29,578 nucleotides of DNA from Protostelium mycophagum. Taxonomy: Eukaryota; Evosea; Variosea; Protosteliida; Protosteliaceae. Below, one piece after another: positions 20,626 to 29,578 of this stretch. Position 1 is the stretch's first letter. Every line of letters begins with the position of its first letter. The DNA lies in assembly GCA_002081555.1 (NCBI GenBank), contig KV921241.1:2133-31710 (forward strand), in the 5' to 3' direction. The translations under genes were made by a program, and so were the position numbers. Under the pieces are notes generated by a model. It worked only from the letters and a program-made list of their open reading frames with translations, was not told where the DNA came from and searched no databases.

Positions 20626-22438
20626 TTAAATGGCGGAATAACCTCTTCTCTTCCTGATGATATGCCATATCGCAATTATGGCACCCACCAAGATCAGCCC
20701 TCCGACGGCTGGGAAAACCCACATCCAAGGTTTCCATTTGGATGATTCTGTCGAGGTCAGAGTTATCTGCTATTCTGGATGTCGGCGTGTACAGATTAAA
20801 TTCTTACGAGGTGGATCGGGGATGGCATTGGTAGTCTCAGGGGGTTTTGTACTGGAACATTCTGTCGACGTCAGAGTCTGTTGACGAGTAATGTCGACAG
20901 ACGAATATCTTACGAGGAGAGTCAGGGGTGAATTTGGAATTTGCAGGAGGTTTCGCACTATCACAATATCCACCGACATTCCTTTGCTGCAAAATTTCAT
21001 TCAGCTTCTGAGCAGTGAAGAAGGGACATTTTCGTCAGGATTTCATTCATTCGTTATAATTTATATATAATATACTGATATCATTATACATTGTTAAAAA
21101 TATTACCAAATAATTGAGATGATCATTCATATTCCACGTCCAGAAGGGGTTACATGTGGAGTTGTCCCCATCACCCCCGCAGATCGTATAGTTGGTACTA
21201 TCCTCGTTGTAGAGGACCGCACTGTCGACTTGAATAACGTTGACAGAAAATTGAATTAAAAAAACAGTTGCATTTTGCATGAAGGGTGCTGATTTGTAGA
21301 CATGACGCACCTTCTCACGTGTGCGTATCCTGATAAGATGGGGGGCAATCTGGGTACGAGGTCTTTGTAATGGATTACCCTCCATGAATCTACTGTTGCA
21401 TTCCCGACATAGTCAGCAAATACCTGGAGAGATCAGTGAATTTTGATCATCCGTCGATATTCTTATTGCCAACAACACAGTGAACTTACATCATTCCCGA
21501 CACGGGGGGAGCCAAAAGTGTACAAATGTACAGGGTGGTCTGTGGTATTAATGAATCCTGAGGATACCAGATCCGCGAGGGCTGCAGTTGCCAGTGCGGC
21601 ACCGAGAGAATGTCCTGGAATTTTCAATCAAATTTCTGATTTCTTGAGCAGAAATCATCTGTTGGCCCCTAACCTGGCTTTGCCACAAAAAAGCCTATCT
21701 TTAGTGGTTTGTGATGGTCCACTTGAGGAACAAAATTGTTATTCTGCTTACCTGTAAAATAAATATGTGGTTTGTTCGGCCAGGAAGAATCACATCCGCC
21801 GTCAGAAGTATCATCAAACCACTTGATCAATTTCTTCAATTCTGGCAACAAGACGACACTGAGCGATTTCCAAGCGTTCCAAAAACCTCTGTGAACCTGA
21901 AAAGATCAAACTCAAGACGAAGTTGTACAGGGCACCATGACAATCATTTTCGATCACAAGACAGTACCTGCGCACCGGCGGTCACATTGTCTACATTCGT
22001 CTTGAGGATGTTGACGTCTACTTTGATGTTCTTGATGTCTGTGCTGTCCGTGCCCCTAAAGGCGACTACGATGGCGTGTGTTCTGGGATCTGTATCTATA
22101 CGGCTGAAGAACATTAGGTTCTACAGGTTTATGATGATGTTCTCACGTGCTGCCCATGAAACCAAAAGTGTTGGTGTCGTTATCTTTGACGAGCACTGTT
22201 TGTTGGAAATATAGATCATCGTAGCAAGCGCCGCACCTCCAATTCTGGATGAGGCTCTCATTTGCACAGTAGCTCACAGAGCTATATAGAAGGAACCTTG
22301 AGTATTCAGTTCAGAAGTGATCTGCACAAAGACCCTCATCGTAACACACCTCTTGGCAAGATCTTCGTCATACTGGTAAGTTTGAGCGTGTATACATGTA
22401 ATAAATAGGGCTAGGAGCGTGAAGAGCCTGAGCATCAT
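20626..22438 (-). CDS. Class 3 (alpha/beta-hydrolase) lipase with C-terminal membrane anchor
   Basis: Ten exons (22438-22350, 22296-22147, 22091-21968, 21896-21752, 21614-21490, 21423-21311, 21221-21107, 21007-20914, 20861-20808, 20747-20626) give 376 aa. A signal peptide (MMLRLFTLLALFITCIHAQ) leads into the lipase_3 fold: FLLYSSVSYCAN, IVVAFRGT, VHRGFWNAW, nucleophile Ser in GHSLG, FGSPRVGND and HYKDLVPRLPP. A Thr/Pro linker precedes one membrane helix (WMWVFPAVGGLILVGAIIAI) and a basic tail KRRGYSAI. The enzyme should hydrolyse acylglycerols outside the cell or in the secretory lumen while anchored. The exon 2/3 junction is not clean: the good GTGAGA donor fits the frame only with an AC-ending intron; a weaker GTTTCA donor (exon end 22163) with acceptor at 22095 is canonical. 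Exon 9 arose by duplication. Confidence 0.88.
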
Positions 22439-22785
22439 GCCTGCCCTTGGGAAATGCGGAAATGATACGGGATGAAGGAATCTTTGAAATCGGAAATTTC
22501 CACCACATCTACGTTCTTCATGTCAAAAAGGACAGAGACCCTTTGCGTTGGTGCAAATCGCCAGAAACGAGAAACCTTTTTGGCCAAGAGAAGATTCGCG
22601 TGCGGTTATCGATTTTCTTTTTAAGAGTTTAAAACCTGGTTTTTGTAATGTGCATCATGGAATGAGAAATCAAACATTGATCCACATTTATTTGTTTTTC
22701 TATGCTTGTTTGACACTTAGCATTTCGAAGATGAGCATCCTGTTTTCCATCAGTCACAACCAAATGAAATTGTAAAAGAGAAGAC
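22439..22785. other. Intergenic region between lipase and RBM25-like genes
   Basis: Both neighbours are transcribed leftward, so this holds the 3' flank of the RBM25-like gene and the promoter of the lipase gene. I see no further gene, RNA or clear regulatory element. Open plus-strand frames here are not protein-like. Confidence 0.4.
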
Positions 22786-25401
22786 TCAATCTTTGTCCAC
22801 AACGACATCTACAATTTTGGTGGTTGGTCTGCTGCATACGCAAACCAAAGGTTTTTTGGATCTACAATTGACATATTCAGACACTTACTGCCACATTTTG
22901 ATGACAAAAGTCTCTCCCTCTTCGTCTAACACGAGGGAGATTTCTCTCAAAATTTCTTTCGGGGGGGTGTGATCGGTGATCTGCTTCACGATGTAGTCGA
23001 TCAGAGTCCTCTCTTCTTCGCCTAAATATTCCACGATCTTCTTGGTGATCCAAGGTCTTGTCTTCTCTTCGATGATGTTGTGCTGATTTTCTCATCAGTA
23101 ACAATTAATGGCGAGTAATGAAGCAGTAATTGGTGTGATGGATTGTAGATAAGAAAGGCCAGTTAATGATTCACAAATTAAGCTTGGTTTGACGATCTTG
23201 TTGGAATGCTGAATCTTTCCCAGCATTAATTTTGTGGCGTCTTGCATCTCATTCTTCGTGCCGCATCCGTAATCATCATGTGGCACAATTTACATCGTGA
23301 TCTCACCTTTTCTATGACAGGCCAGTCCAATTTATACTCAAAGAGCTCTTCTTTTCCATTTGGTACTTGTTGAATGATCGATTTGGCCTTCTCCAACTTG
23401 GCTTTTCTCTCGTTTTCGGCTTGAATCATAGTGTCTAAAGTGGCCAATTTGACCTTCTTTCTCTGAATGAAATCTTCTGACTCTTGGTCCTCCCCCACGA
23501 AAATCGCCGGTTTCTTCTTGGTGTCGACATTTGTCGACACAGGAGCGAGTTGTAGACCGATACCCATACTTTTAGACCTGTCCAGAAATCCTTCGCTGTT
23601 GTCTTTGACTTCCTGCTGTATGTGCACTTGTTGCTCCACCGGCGAAGCCCGCGTCTCAATTCTTTGTGACTGTTGCTGTGCCGTCTCTTCCAGCATCCTC
23701 TGCTCTTCCTGAGCTCTTCGCGCCTCCTCCCTCTTTCGGTTCTCAAACTCTTGCTCTTCTTGTATTCTGTCCGCCTCATCTTCATCATGCTCTCTCTGCC
23801 TCTCACGCTGCCTTCTGACGTAATCCCTGCTTCGCGCTCTTCTCTCGTTATCATCGTATTGTAGATCGCGGACGGCGCGTTCGCGCCCGCGTCTCTCGAT
23901 GTCGAATTGTCTCTCTCTGTCTACAGAGTCCTTGTGCCTTTTTTGAGATTCTCGGATCTCCCAGTCCTTTTCTCTGCGCATAAACTCTATTTCCTGTTCA
24001 AATTTCAGCTGGTTTTCTTTGGATTTTCTGACGGTCAAAATGTGCATAAGAGGACGTTTGCAGTTATGTGAAGCGGCACATGTCTTTCCATCTTTGTGTT
24101 GTAGAGCAGCCGTGTAATATCTCACAACTTCACTTTGTGATAACGTTTGTTGAGGCAAAATGATCAATCTCAGAAAATGGCTGTGATGCTCGAAATTTCC
24201 AGGAACGGATTACCTCCTGCTCCTGCCTGCGCTGAGCTTGTCTGTCCTTCTCTTGCTTTATTCTCTTCTCCTTCTCTTCTTCCAGCCTCTCCTCCCTCTC
24301 CTTTGCTGAGTTTTTCTCGGCGTCTCTGGCCGCCTGTCTCTCTCTGAATATCTTTATTTCTCTTGATACTACATTTGATTTGTCCATAGTTCCTTCCCCT
24401 CCCTTAAGACATCAGTATGTGCCATCTTCTCATTATCCCACGTTATATCTCTCAGATAAACTCACCTCGGCGTAATCAATGGTGTCCATTTCAAGACCTT
24501 TATATTCTAAACCGCTGTCTCTTCTGTCGACTAGTTTGTGTAAGAATAAAAGTATGTTCTCGTCTTCTGGTGTCAACTTTGATTTCAGTTCTTCAAGCCT
24601 CTTCTCAACGGTCTTGCCTTCTCCTTTGTCTTCGGCATTCTTCAAAATGATCTCATCCAAATCCTTCTGGACCTTTTGTTCTGCTTTGATCTTTGCGGTG
24701 TTAAGATGAAAATGAGATCGATTTAAAGAGGAAAAAACCCCACCAATAATTTCTGACCGTTGAGCTCGAAGTTGTTGAGTAATTTGATGGCTCGAATCGC
24801 TCCTCCTGGAGTGCAGAAATCGCAGTATCCAAATCCTTTCAGTTTTGTTGATTGTGAGTCCACCACACGCTTCCACTGTGATACTCTGCCGCATGACTAA
24901 ACAAGTCTTAACAGTCTTTTTTGTTGTGAAACGTTGCGATCCAGAAAATGATGAAGTGATATTTGTCAATATGACTTCAGACTCATACCGTTCGGACTCC
25001 AGCGACAGGTCTCATGAAGATAAAGATGAAGAATGACTCACCTCTAATAACTTTCTGACGAATTCATCCTCCACACCTGCGGCAATCTTGCCAACATATA
25101 CAGAGGTTATGATCTCTGGATCATAAGCTCTTGGATTACTAGGTATGAGTTTAGGCGGTGTCACCGCCACGATGGGCCTCACCGCTGGGGGAGGTGTAAA
25201 AGGAACTGGTGGTGCTACAGGAAATGAAGGAGGAGGATGATAAGTCATGGTAGGTGGTGCGCTGATTATCTGCTGAGGCGCGTATGGAGGATAGCCAGGC
25301 ATGGCATAAGGAGGAGCCGCCATCATTGGAGGACTTTCATAAGAGGCGCCTGGTGGAAAAGGTCCTCTTGGAGGATAATATCCAGGGGGAGCACCATACA
25401 T
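22786..25401 (-). CDS. RBM25-like splicing factor (RRM, RE/RD-rich, PWI)
   Basis: Exons 25401-25042, 24896-24744, 24690-24466, 24402-24214, 24008-23307, 23082-22889 and 22831-22786 join in frame to 622 aa. The Pro/Tyr-rich N-terminus (about 1-85) is followed by an RRM (about 105-175; SVYVGKIAAG and KLKGFGYCDF are RNP2 and RNP1). A long Arg/Glu/Asp coiled region (about 250-480) follows, then a C-terminal PWI domain (RPWITKKIVEYLGEEE, ending VLDEEGETFVIKMW). RBM25 and yeast Snu71 act in U1 snRNP-dependent 5' splice-site choice. The final exon has tandem acceptors (GCAGCAG); if the intron is retained, translation stops at once after MWQ. It is divergent from the SpoU-like gene. Confidence 0.92.
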
Positions 25402-25549
25402 TGCAATGTCTATGAGAATGTGATGGAAGATTTCCGCAACATCAAAGCAAAATCTCGTTGTAGTCGCACTTTCACTGTGGTTCATAATTTTTTTCACTTT
25501 CTCATTCCCGGCATACCACATCACGCACATCACACCAACGAACGACATC

Positions 25550-27628
25550 ATGAGCTCAAATAACAGCGAAAATTACGAAACTGAAGAGATGAAGACCTTC
25601 TCTAGCCAAGATGGAGAGACAGCCGTCCCGATGCCAAAACAATTCAAGCCGCTTGGCTGGGATGAAGAGAATCAACCATGGCAGACAGAATTCATTGAAT
25701 TATGGGACTGGCTTAAAGAGGCTGGTAACTTTGTCAGGGGAAAGCCTAGCTATCTCAATCAGAGATGTTAGCATATAAATATATCAGCCATTGTTTCGCA
25801 ATGCTATTGCTTTGGCTTTCTTACGCATCATGAACCGATCGCGAATCAGCGTTGTGATTCCCGCGAGATTTACAAACTTTGATAAGTGAGATGGAAGAGA
25901 AATGACGGGGAGGAGCTCTTTGATGAGAAGAAAGGCGATAAAGGCCTTGTCTTCCGCTTTTACACTGGAGAGAATAGAGAAAATGACCGATGTTTTAGAC
26001 GGTCGAACCAGAAGATTGACAGTTGTGTTGGAAGGTCACGAGAGAGCTAAAGACACAATATCAAGTCTCAGAGCTTTAGAAGGTAAGCCCGAAACGAACA
26101 CCGAATTGTGACCATTCAGCATATGGAATCCAAGAGATCCACTTGATAGACAAGAAGAGTAAAATTCAGCAACCTTTCACAGAAGGTGACATCTTGATCG
26201 AAGTGAACATCTGATCATATTAGACCTACTACACTACATCGACATACGGCGGCATCGCAGTGCTGACAGCTGCCTTGAATATCTGAGAGATAGAAAGGTA
26301 CCTCAGCAATACTTCACTTCCCGCCACTGACCTTTTTCAAAGTTCAAATTATGGGCTGCCGCTCCTCACAATGCTGACAGCGTCTCGATCATCTCTCCCA
26401 AGTTTCCGCGTGTACATCCCATTTCTGCAGCGAGAGCCGTTGCATCTGCTGCCGCTGCTTATTCTGCAAAACCTCTTGGCAGGCTGATCGACCCTCAAAA
26501 ACCGCAAGTGCGCATTTCGCATCTGTTCATTTTATCATTTCGATGTGCTATCTTCGACAGAAAAGCAGAGCACATCACACGTCTAAAAGGAAGGGATTTG
26601 CACCATGACATTACACACACATGATTAACATCTTTACAAAAACGAGATTTGTACATTCTCAAGGTCTCAGATTGCCGCACAGACTTTTCTGAGAAAATCT
26701 CTCGACAGATTGAGGCTTCTCCCTGGCGCTCACTACGAGCCAAGAACAGCAACAGCGACAACTATAGCTGCTACTGCTGCTGCAGCCCTCTCTGCTGCAG
26801 CTGGTAATTTCTGATTTTGATGTCAAATATCATTCCAGCGATAAAAAAGCTTGGTTTGTGTTTATTAACGTGAACAGGTCCGGCAGCTACCGTTTTTGGA
26901 CCGATCGCAGCTGTAGCCGCCTCAGCAGCTGCAGGACCTCTGGCTTCTCTCGCGACAAATGCAGCCTCAGATTCTCTGAATCATGTTGATAGATTGGCAC
27001 TCTTCTTTGGTTCTCAGGGCCACGGGGTGAGTCCTGCCGAAATCGCAAATATCCCGTCAATCAAAGGATTTACGGCACGAAAACATTCGTATGAGATCAG
27101 ATGGATAAGTCTGAGTTAATATAAGGTGAGTGAGCATATACTGAGAGAAGTGGATGGTCATTTTTCGATGCCAATGGTTGGAATGGCCAGCGAATTTGAG
27201 ACACCTGTTGCTGTGGCAATTGCGATGACATATTTAAATTCTTGGGGAGGAATCCAACCAGATCTGTCTGAAGAAGAGAAAGAGAGGTACACTTTTATGA
27301 ATACATTTTATGTAGCAGTATGTCAAATTGTTTATGATTGACGTCGATTTTGCCGCAACACAACAAGGCTCCTTGGCCAAGTGGTAAGGCACCAGTCTTG
27401 TAAACTGGGGATCGCGAGTTCGAACCTCGCAGGGGCCAGCTTTTTTATTTTTGTGAGACGCCTGCAGACAAAGAAATTCTTTTGTGTCAAAAATTCTTTT
27501 TCTCTCCCTCACTCACACACCGCAGACTGATGCTACATTGGTTGGTGAGACATCACCCAACACCAAAATATTGTTTGAGCCAAATCGATTGGGATTACCA
27601 TGATGAAGATGTTGATGATGAGAAATAA
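25550..27628 (+). CDS. SpoU/TrmH-type RNA 2'-O-methyltransferase homologue, Ala-rich insert
   Basis: Exons 25550-25724, 25900-26082, 26120-26185, 26224-26297, 26343-26507, 26671-26803, 26878-27026, 27126-27286 and 27526-27628 join in frame to 402 aa. The SpoU core is recognisable: RRLTVVLEGHE, SLRALEAYGIQEIHLI, YLRDRKFKLWAAAPH, FFGSQGHGVSEHIL and HFSMPMVGMASEF, then PDLSEEEKERLMLHWL. SpoU enzymes methylate ribose 2'-OH in tRNA or rRNA using AdoMet in a trefoil-knot site. Two anomalies: the motif-1 Asn and motif-3 SLN are replaced, and about 80 Ala-rich residues interrupt the domain before the GSxGxG loop. The first intron is inferred; ATG 25902 is an alternative start. The last intron (27287-27525) holds a tRNA gene. 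The stop lies inside AATAAA. Confidence 0.8.
27367..27438 (+). tRNA. trnT-UGU: tRNA-Thr (anticodon UGU), inside an intron
   Basis: The acceptor stem GGCTCCT pairs with AGGGGCC, followed by discriminator A. The anticodon stem CCAGT/ACTGG holds loop CTTGTAA with anticodon TGT. T-arm stem CGCGA/TCGCA-like pairing with loop TTCGAAC is present. A box GGCCAAGTGG and B box GAGTTCGAACC are intact, and a T6 terminator follows at 27441-27446. The tRNA lies on the same strand as, and within, the last intron of the SpoU-like methyltransferase gene. A copy lacking the anticodon arm is at 20397. Confidence 0.95.
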
Positions 27629-27745
27629 ATGGTGATTGATGTGATCACACTTTCTTTATGACAAGATTGTCAGCTCTCAGACGATCATCATTGCAAATGT
27701 AATTAACAAGCTCTTAATAATCAACTAAGGTATTTATGTATGTTT

Positions 27746-28815
27746 TTAAGTCTGACGTAACAATGCGTCCTGTTCTGCCTCCTCAAACATCTCCTTTATG
27801 ATGGATCTCCAACCATATTCTCTATTAGTGTGCAGTTTTGAATACTCTGCATCGGTCATCAATATCTGGTGTAACCTCTCTAAGCTATAGAATGGATGAC
27901 CGGGAAAGAGGTGATGTACAAGATGGTAACCCTCATTGTGCATGCCGGTCAGAAAATTCTCCACTGCCCCAACAAAGCGGTTACGGCTCTGATATATGTC
28001 AACTCTTGGCTTTGTCTCCAACATAGGGTAGTGTTCTGACAGCTCGATCAAGGATCCGACGATATTTGCTGAGGTGAGTAGGGGCAATATCCAATACCAG
28101 AAGAACGTGTGAAGATGGTTGGTATAGATGATGAGGGTAATGACGCTCAAGATATAGATGATCCTCTGTATCCTTTCGTTGAAGTCTTCTTGACGGTCGA
28201 AGATGCGGTTCTTGAATACATAGCACAGATAGGGTACTGGGTTGCACAGGGATAGTAGATAGCTCCGAAGGGCCGCCCCGTCGAGATTTTCTCCATAAAT
28301 TCCGAGCAATGCGTGGTAATCTGGGTCGAGGTCTTTGTCACCGAGATGCACGTGATGTTTGTGGATATGGGTGCGTCTGTACACGGAGAAGCTCTGTAAT
28401 ACAAGATAACCGCTGACATAGGTACCCAAAAAAGGATTCAGAGTGGGGTTACGGGCAAGGATCTTATGGGAAGACTCGTGAAGGAGAGTTGTGAGCGCAC
28501 GCATCCTACTGCCAATGATGATGACGGCTATCACGTAAAGTGGCCACTCGAATACGGTGTTCCTGATGGCATCAGCTCTCATATATGTATTTTGCCATAC
28601 CTGAACTGGATAGAAAGAGCAACAGACAGGGCTATGATCAGCCAGTCTTCAATGGCAGCAAAGATGCCGCTGTGGTTGTTAAGATGGCGTAGTTCAGAAA
28701 CCTCTTTCTGCTGTTCAGCGGTGAATTTGAAGATGTATTCTGTTATATTTATCAAAATATGTACATATAGGATGATGACTGTACTTTTTCTTATCTTATT
28801 GGACTCTGCTTTCAT
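27746..28815 (-). CDS. Membrane fatty-acid desaturase family protein
   Basis: Exon 1 (28815-28601) and exon 2 (28562-27746) join in frame to 343 aa; an alternative acceptor at 28577 would give 348 aa and a 23-nt intron. All three histidine boxes of the di-iron desaturases are present: HESSH, HIHKHH and HNEGYHLVHH, plus an EHYP motif. Four to five hydrophobic helices surround them. The enzyme should insert a double bond, or a related oxidation, into a membrane lipid acyl chain with O2; regiospecificity cannot be read. There is no fused cytochrome b5. The layout of the His boxes and the nearly intronless body recall bacterial desaturases, so transfer is possible but untested. Whether exon 1 starts here or has another upstream exon is uncertain. 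Confidence 0.85.
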
Positions 28816-29147
28816 ATTGTAGCTGTGGCTCAAATATGGCTGGTAACTGATTGATAATACATATTGTAATAGGTAAGTGGTTCGGTCAGGCCGACCGACT
28901 TGGTCAGATTCTCACACCACGGAGCGCGTTCTCTAGCAAAACTACGCATTAAATACCGTCACAGAGTGCGTAAACGCACAATATTGATGGTTCTTTGCAG
29001 CAATACTATGTCACACCTGTCAAAAACTGGCGGGAAATACACCTTTTTGCACCAAAATTGGTCGGACCACCTGGGAGGTTTTGAAGAAGGTTGTAAATCA
29101 TAATTTTATTGATAAAATTATCATCATCAATCAACTAAAGACCTGCA
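28816..29147. other. Noncoding region upstream of the desaturase
   Basis: This should contain the desaturase promoter (minus strand). A perfect 6-bp inverted repeat TCGGTC/GACCGA (28882-28898) and one TGGCGGGAA site (29028-29036) are visible. An open plus frame at 28900-29103 shows no protein-like features. I see no other gene. Confidence 0.45.
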
Positions 29148-29294
29148 GAGTCCAGAGTCGAGACAGAGTTGACTCGACTCTAATTTTAAAGCAAGTCCAA
29201 AACCGAGTCAACAGCAAATGGCAGAGTCGGCACAAGACATAATTATTGAGTCTAAGTCGAGACAATAAAAATTGTAAGAGTCAAGTCTTGACTC
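29148..29294. repeat. GAGTC/GACTC-rich tract
   Basis: Nine GAGTC or GACTC pentamers occur in 147 bp, in both orientations, including the compact GAGTTGACTCGACTC arrangement, spaced irregularly by other AT-rich sequence. The tract ends in an A10 run and lies just beyond the 3' end of the hAT transposase fragment. Subterminal repeat clusters of this kind are known in hAT transposons, so it is probably part of that element. Confidence 0.6.
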
Positions 29295-29335
29295 AAAAAA
29301 AAAAGTTGATATTTTCAAAACGCCAGCCCGCTTTA

Positions 29336-29578
29336 TCAATTATCTTTAGCAACCACTTCTGGCACCCTCCCCTCCTGGGACCATGCTCCAAGTGTTACAA
29401 TGTGTCCCATGTTCTTGTCTGACATATTGTGACGACGGGATGTCATCTGTCTTCCAGCAAAAGAAAAGAATCTCTCTACGTCTACAGAAGTTGCTGTAAA
29501 AATAAATATAATTATTCAAATATATACAAATAATAGATATAGTGCTCACCTGGACAGGAAAATATGTCTAGCGCCAAC
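29336..29578 (-). pseudogene. hAT-family transposase, C-terminal fragment with frameshift
   Basis: On the minus strand the window edge opens with ALDIFSCP, a GTGAGC donor (intron 29549-29495) and then TSVDVERFF followed by the family's AGR and SRR blocks and a short tail to a TGA at 29338-29336. This is the hAT C-terminal dimerisation domain. One extra base in the A5 run at 29459-29463 shifts the frame between FFSF and AGR, so the copy cannot make an intact protein. The remainder of the element lies outside the window. The GAGTC tract next to it probably belongs to the same element. Confidence 0.8.

Noticed and set aside
24960-25020. A small extra exon (TCRWSPN) in the RBM25-like gene
   Set aside because: Joining 25042 directly to 24896 gives KLLESCGRV, matching the RRM alpha helix 1/beta 2 region, with the phase preserved.
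27126-27341. Termination of the SpoU-like protein at 27341, before the tRNA
   Set aside because: The donor at 27287 and acceptor at 27525 restore a family-like C-terminus and a stop with AATAAA; the unspliced tail does not resemble the family.
28578-28600. A 23-nt intron in the desaturase gene
   Set aside because: A CAG acceptor 15 nt further (intron 28563-28600, 38 nt) keeps the frame and is more conventional; the 23-nt form is only an alternative.

Overview
The window is nuclear DNA of a compact eukaryotic genome. Almost every protein gene is broken into short exons by GT-AG introns, mostly 35-220 nt, and splice phases add up to whole reading frames in nearly all models below. Neighbouring genes lie tens to a few hundred bases apart, on both strands, and in about half of them the AATAAA poly(A) signal overlaps or touches the stop codon. 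A KirBac-like K+ channel, a KDM5-type demethylase without a PHD finger, and SDR and SpoU proteins that (from memory) look stramenopile-like suggest a protist. I cannot name the organism; one AT-AC (U12-type) intron argues against lineages that lost the minor spliceosome.

Layout. 1-1750: a repeat array of about 860-bp period ending inside a tRNA-Glu gene. 2086-2790 (-): unknown gene. 3046-7016 (+): JmjN/ARID/JmjC/C5HC2 histone demethylase followed by a small chromodomain gene, possibly one transcription unit. 7198-10101 (+): short-chain dehydrogenase and an arrestin-fold protein. 10134-13859 (-): inward-rectifier K+ channel, an Ala-rich amphipathic-helix protein and an unknown gene. 13780-14950 (+): mitochondrial calcium uniporter, its first exon lying over the 5' part of the unknown gene. 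15072-17818 (-): CENP-S/MHF1, an unknown small gene and tRNA-splicing endonuclease subunit Sen54, in tight tandem.

17950-20290 (+): CTP synthase (11 exons). 20397-20444: a tRNA-Thr copy lacking the anticodon arm. 20626-22438 (-): secreted/membrane-anchored class 3 lipase. 22786-25401 (-): RBM25-like splicing factor. 25550-27628 (+): SpoU/TrmH-type RNA 2'-O-methyltransferase homologue with a live-looking tRNA-Thr(UGU) gene inside its last intron. 27746-28815 (-): membrane fatty-acid desaturase. 28816-29578: noncoding DNA, a GAGTC-rich tract and the 3' end of a decayed hAT transposase.

Most genes are conserved housekeeping functions (nucleotide synthesis, tRNA processing, splicing, chromatin, kinetochore/DNA repair, mitochondrial Ca2+). 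The notable features are architectural: stop codons merged with poly(A) signals, a tRNA gene nested in an RNA-methyltransferase gene, an AT-AC intron, an internal exon-intron duplication, and a strongly over-represented E2F-like 9-mer that mostly sits in introns. No operon-like functional system was recognised. Functions are assigned from remembered family motifs; no search was run.
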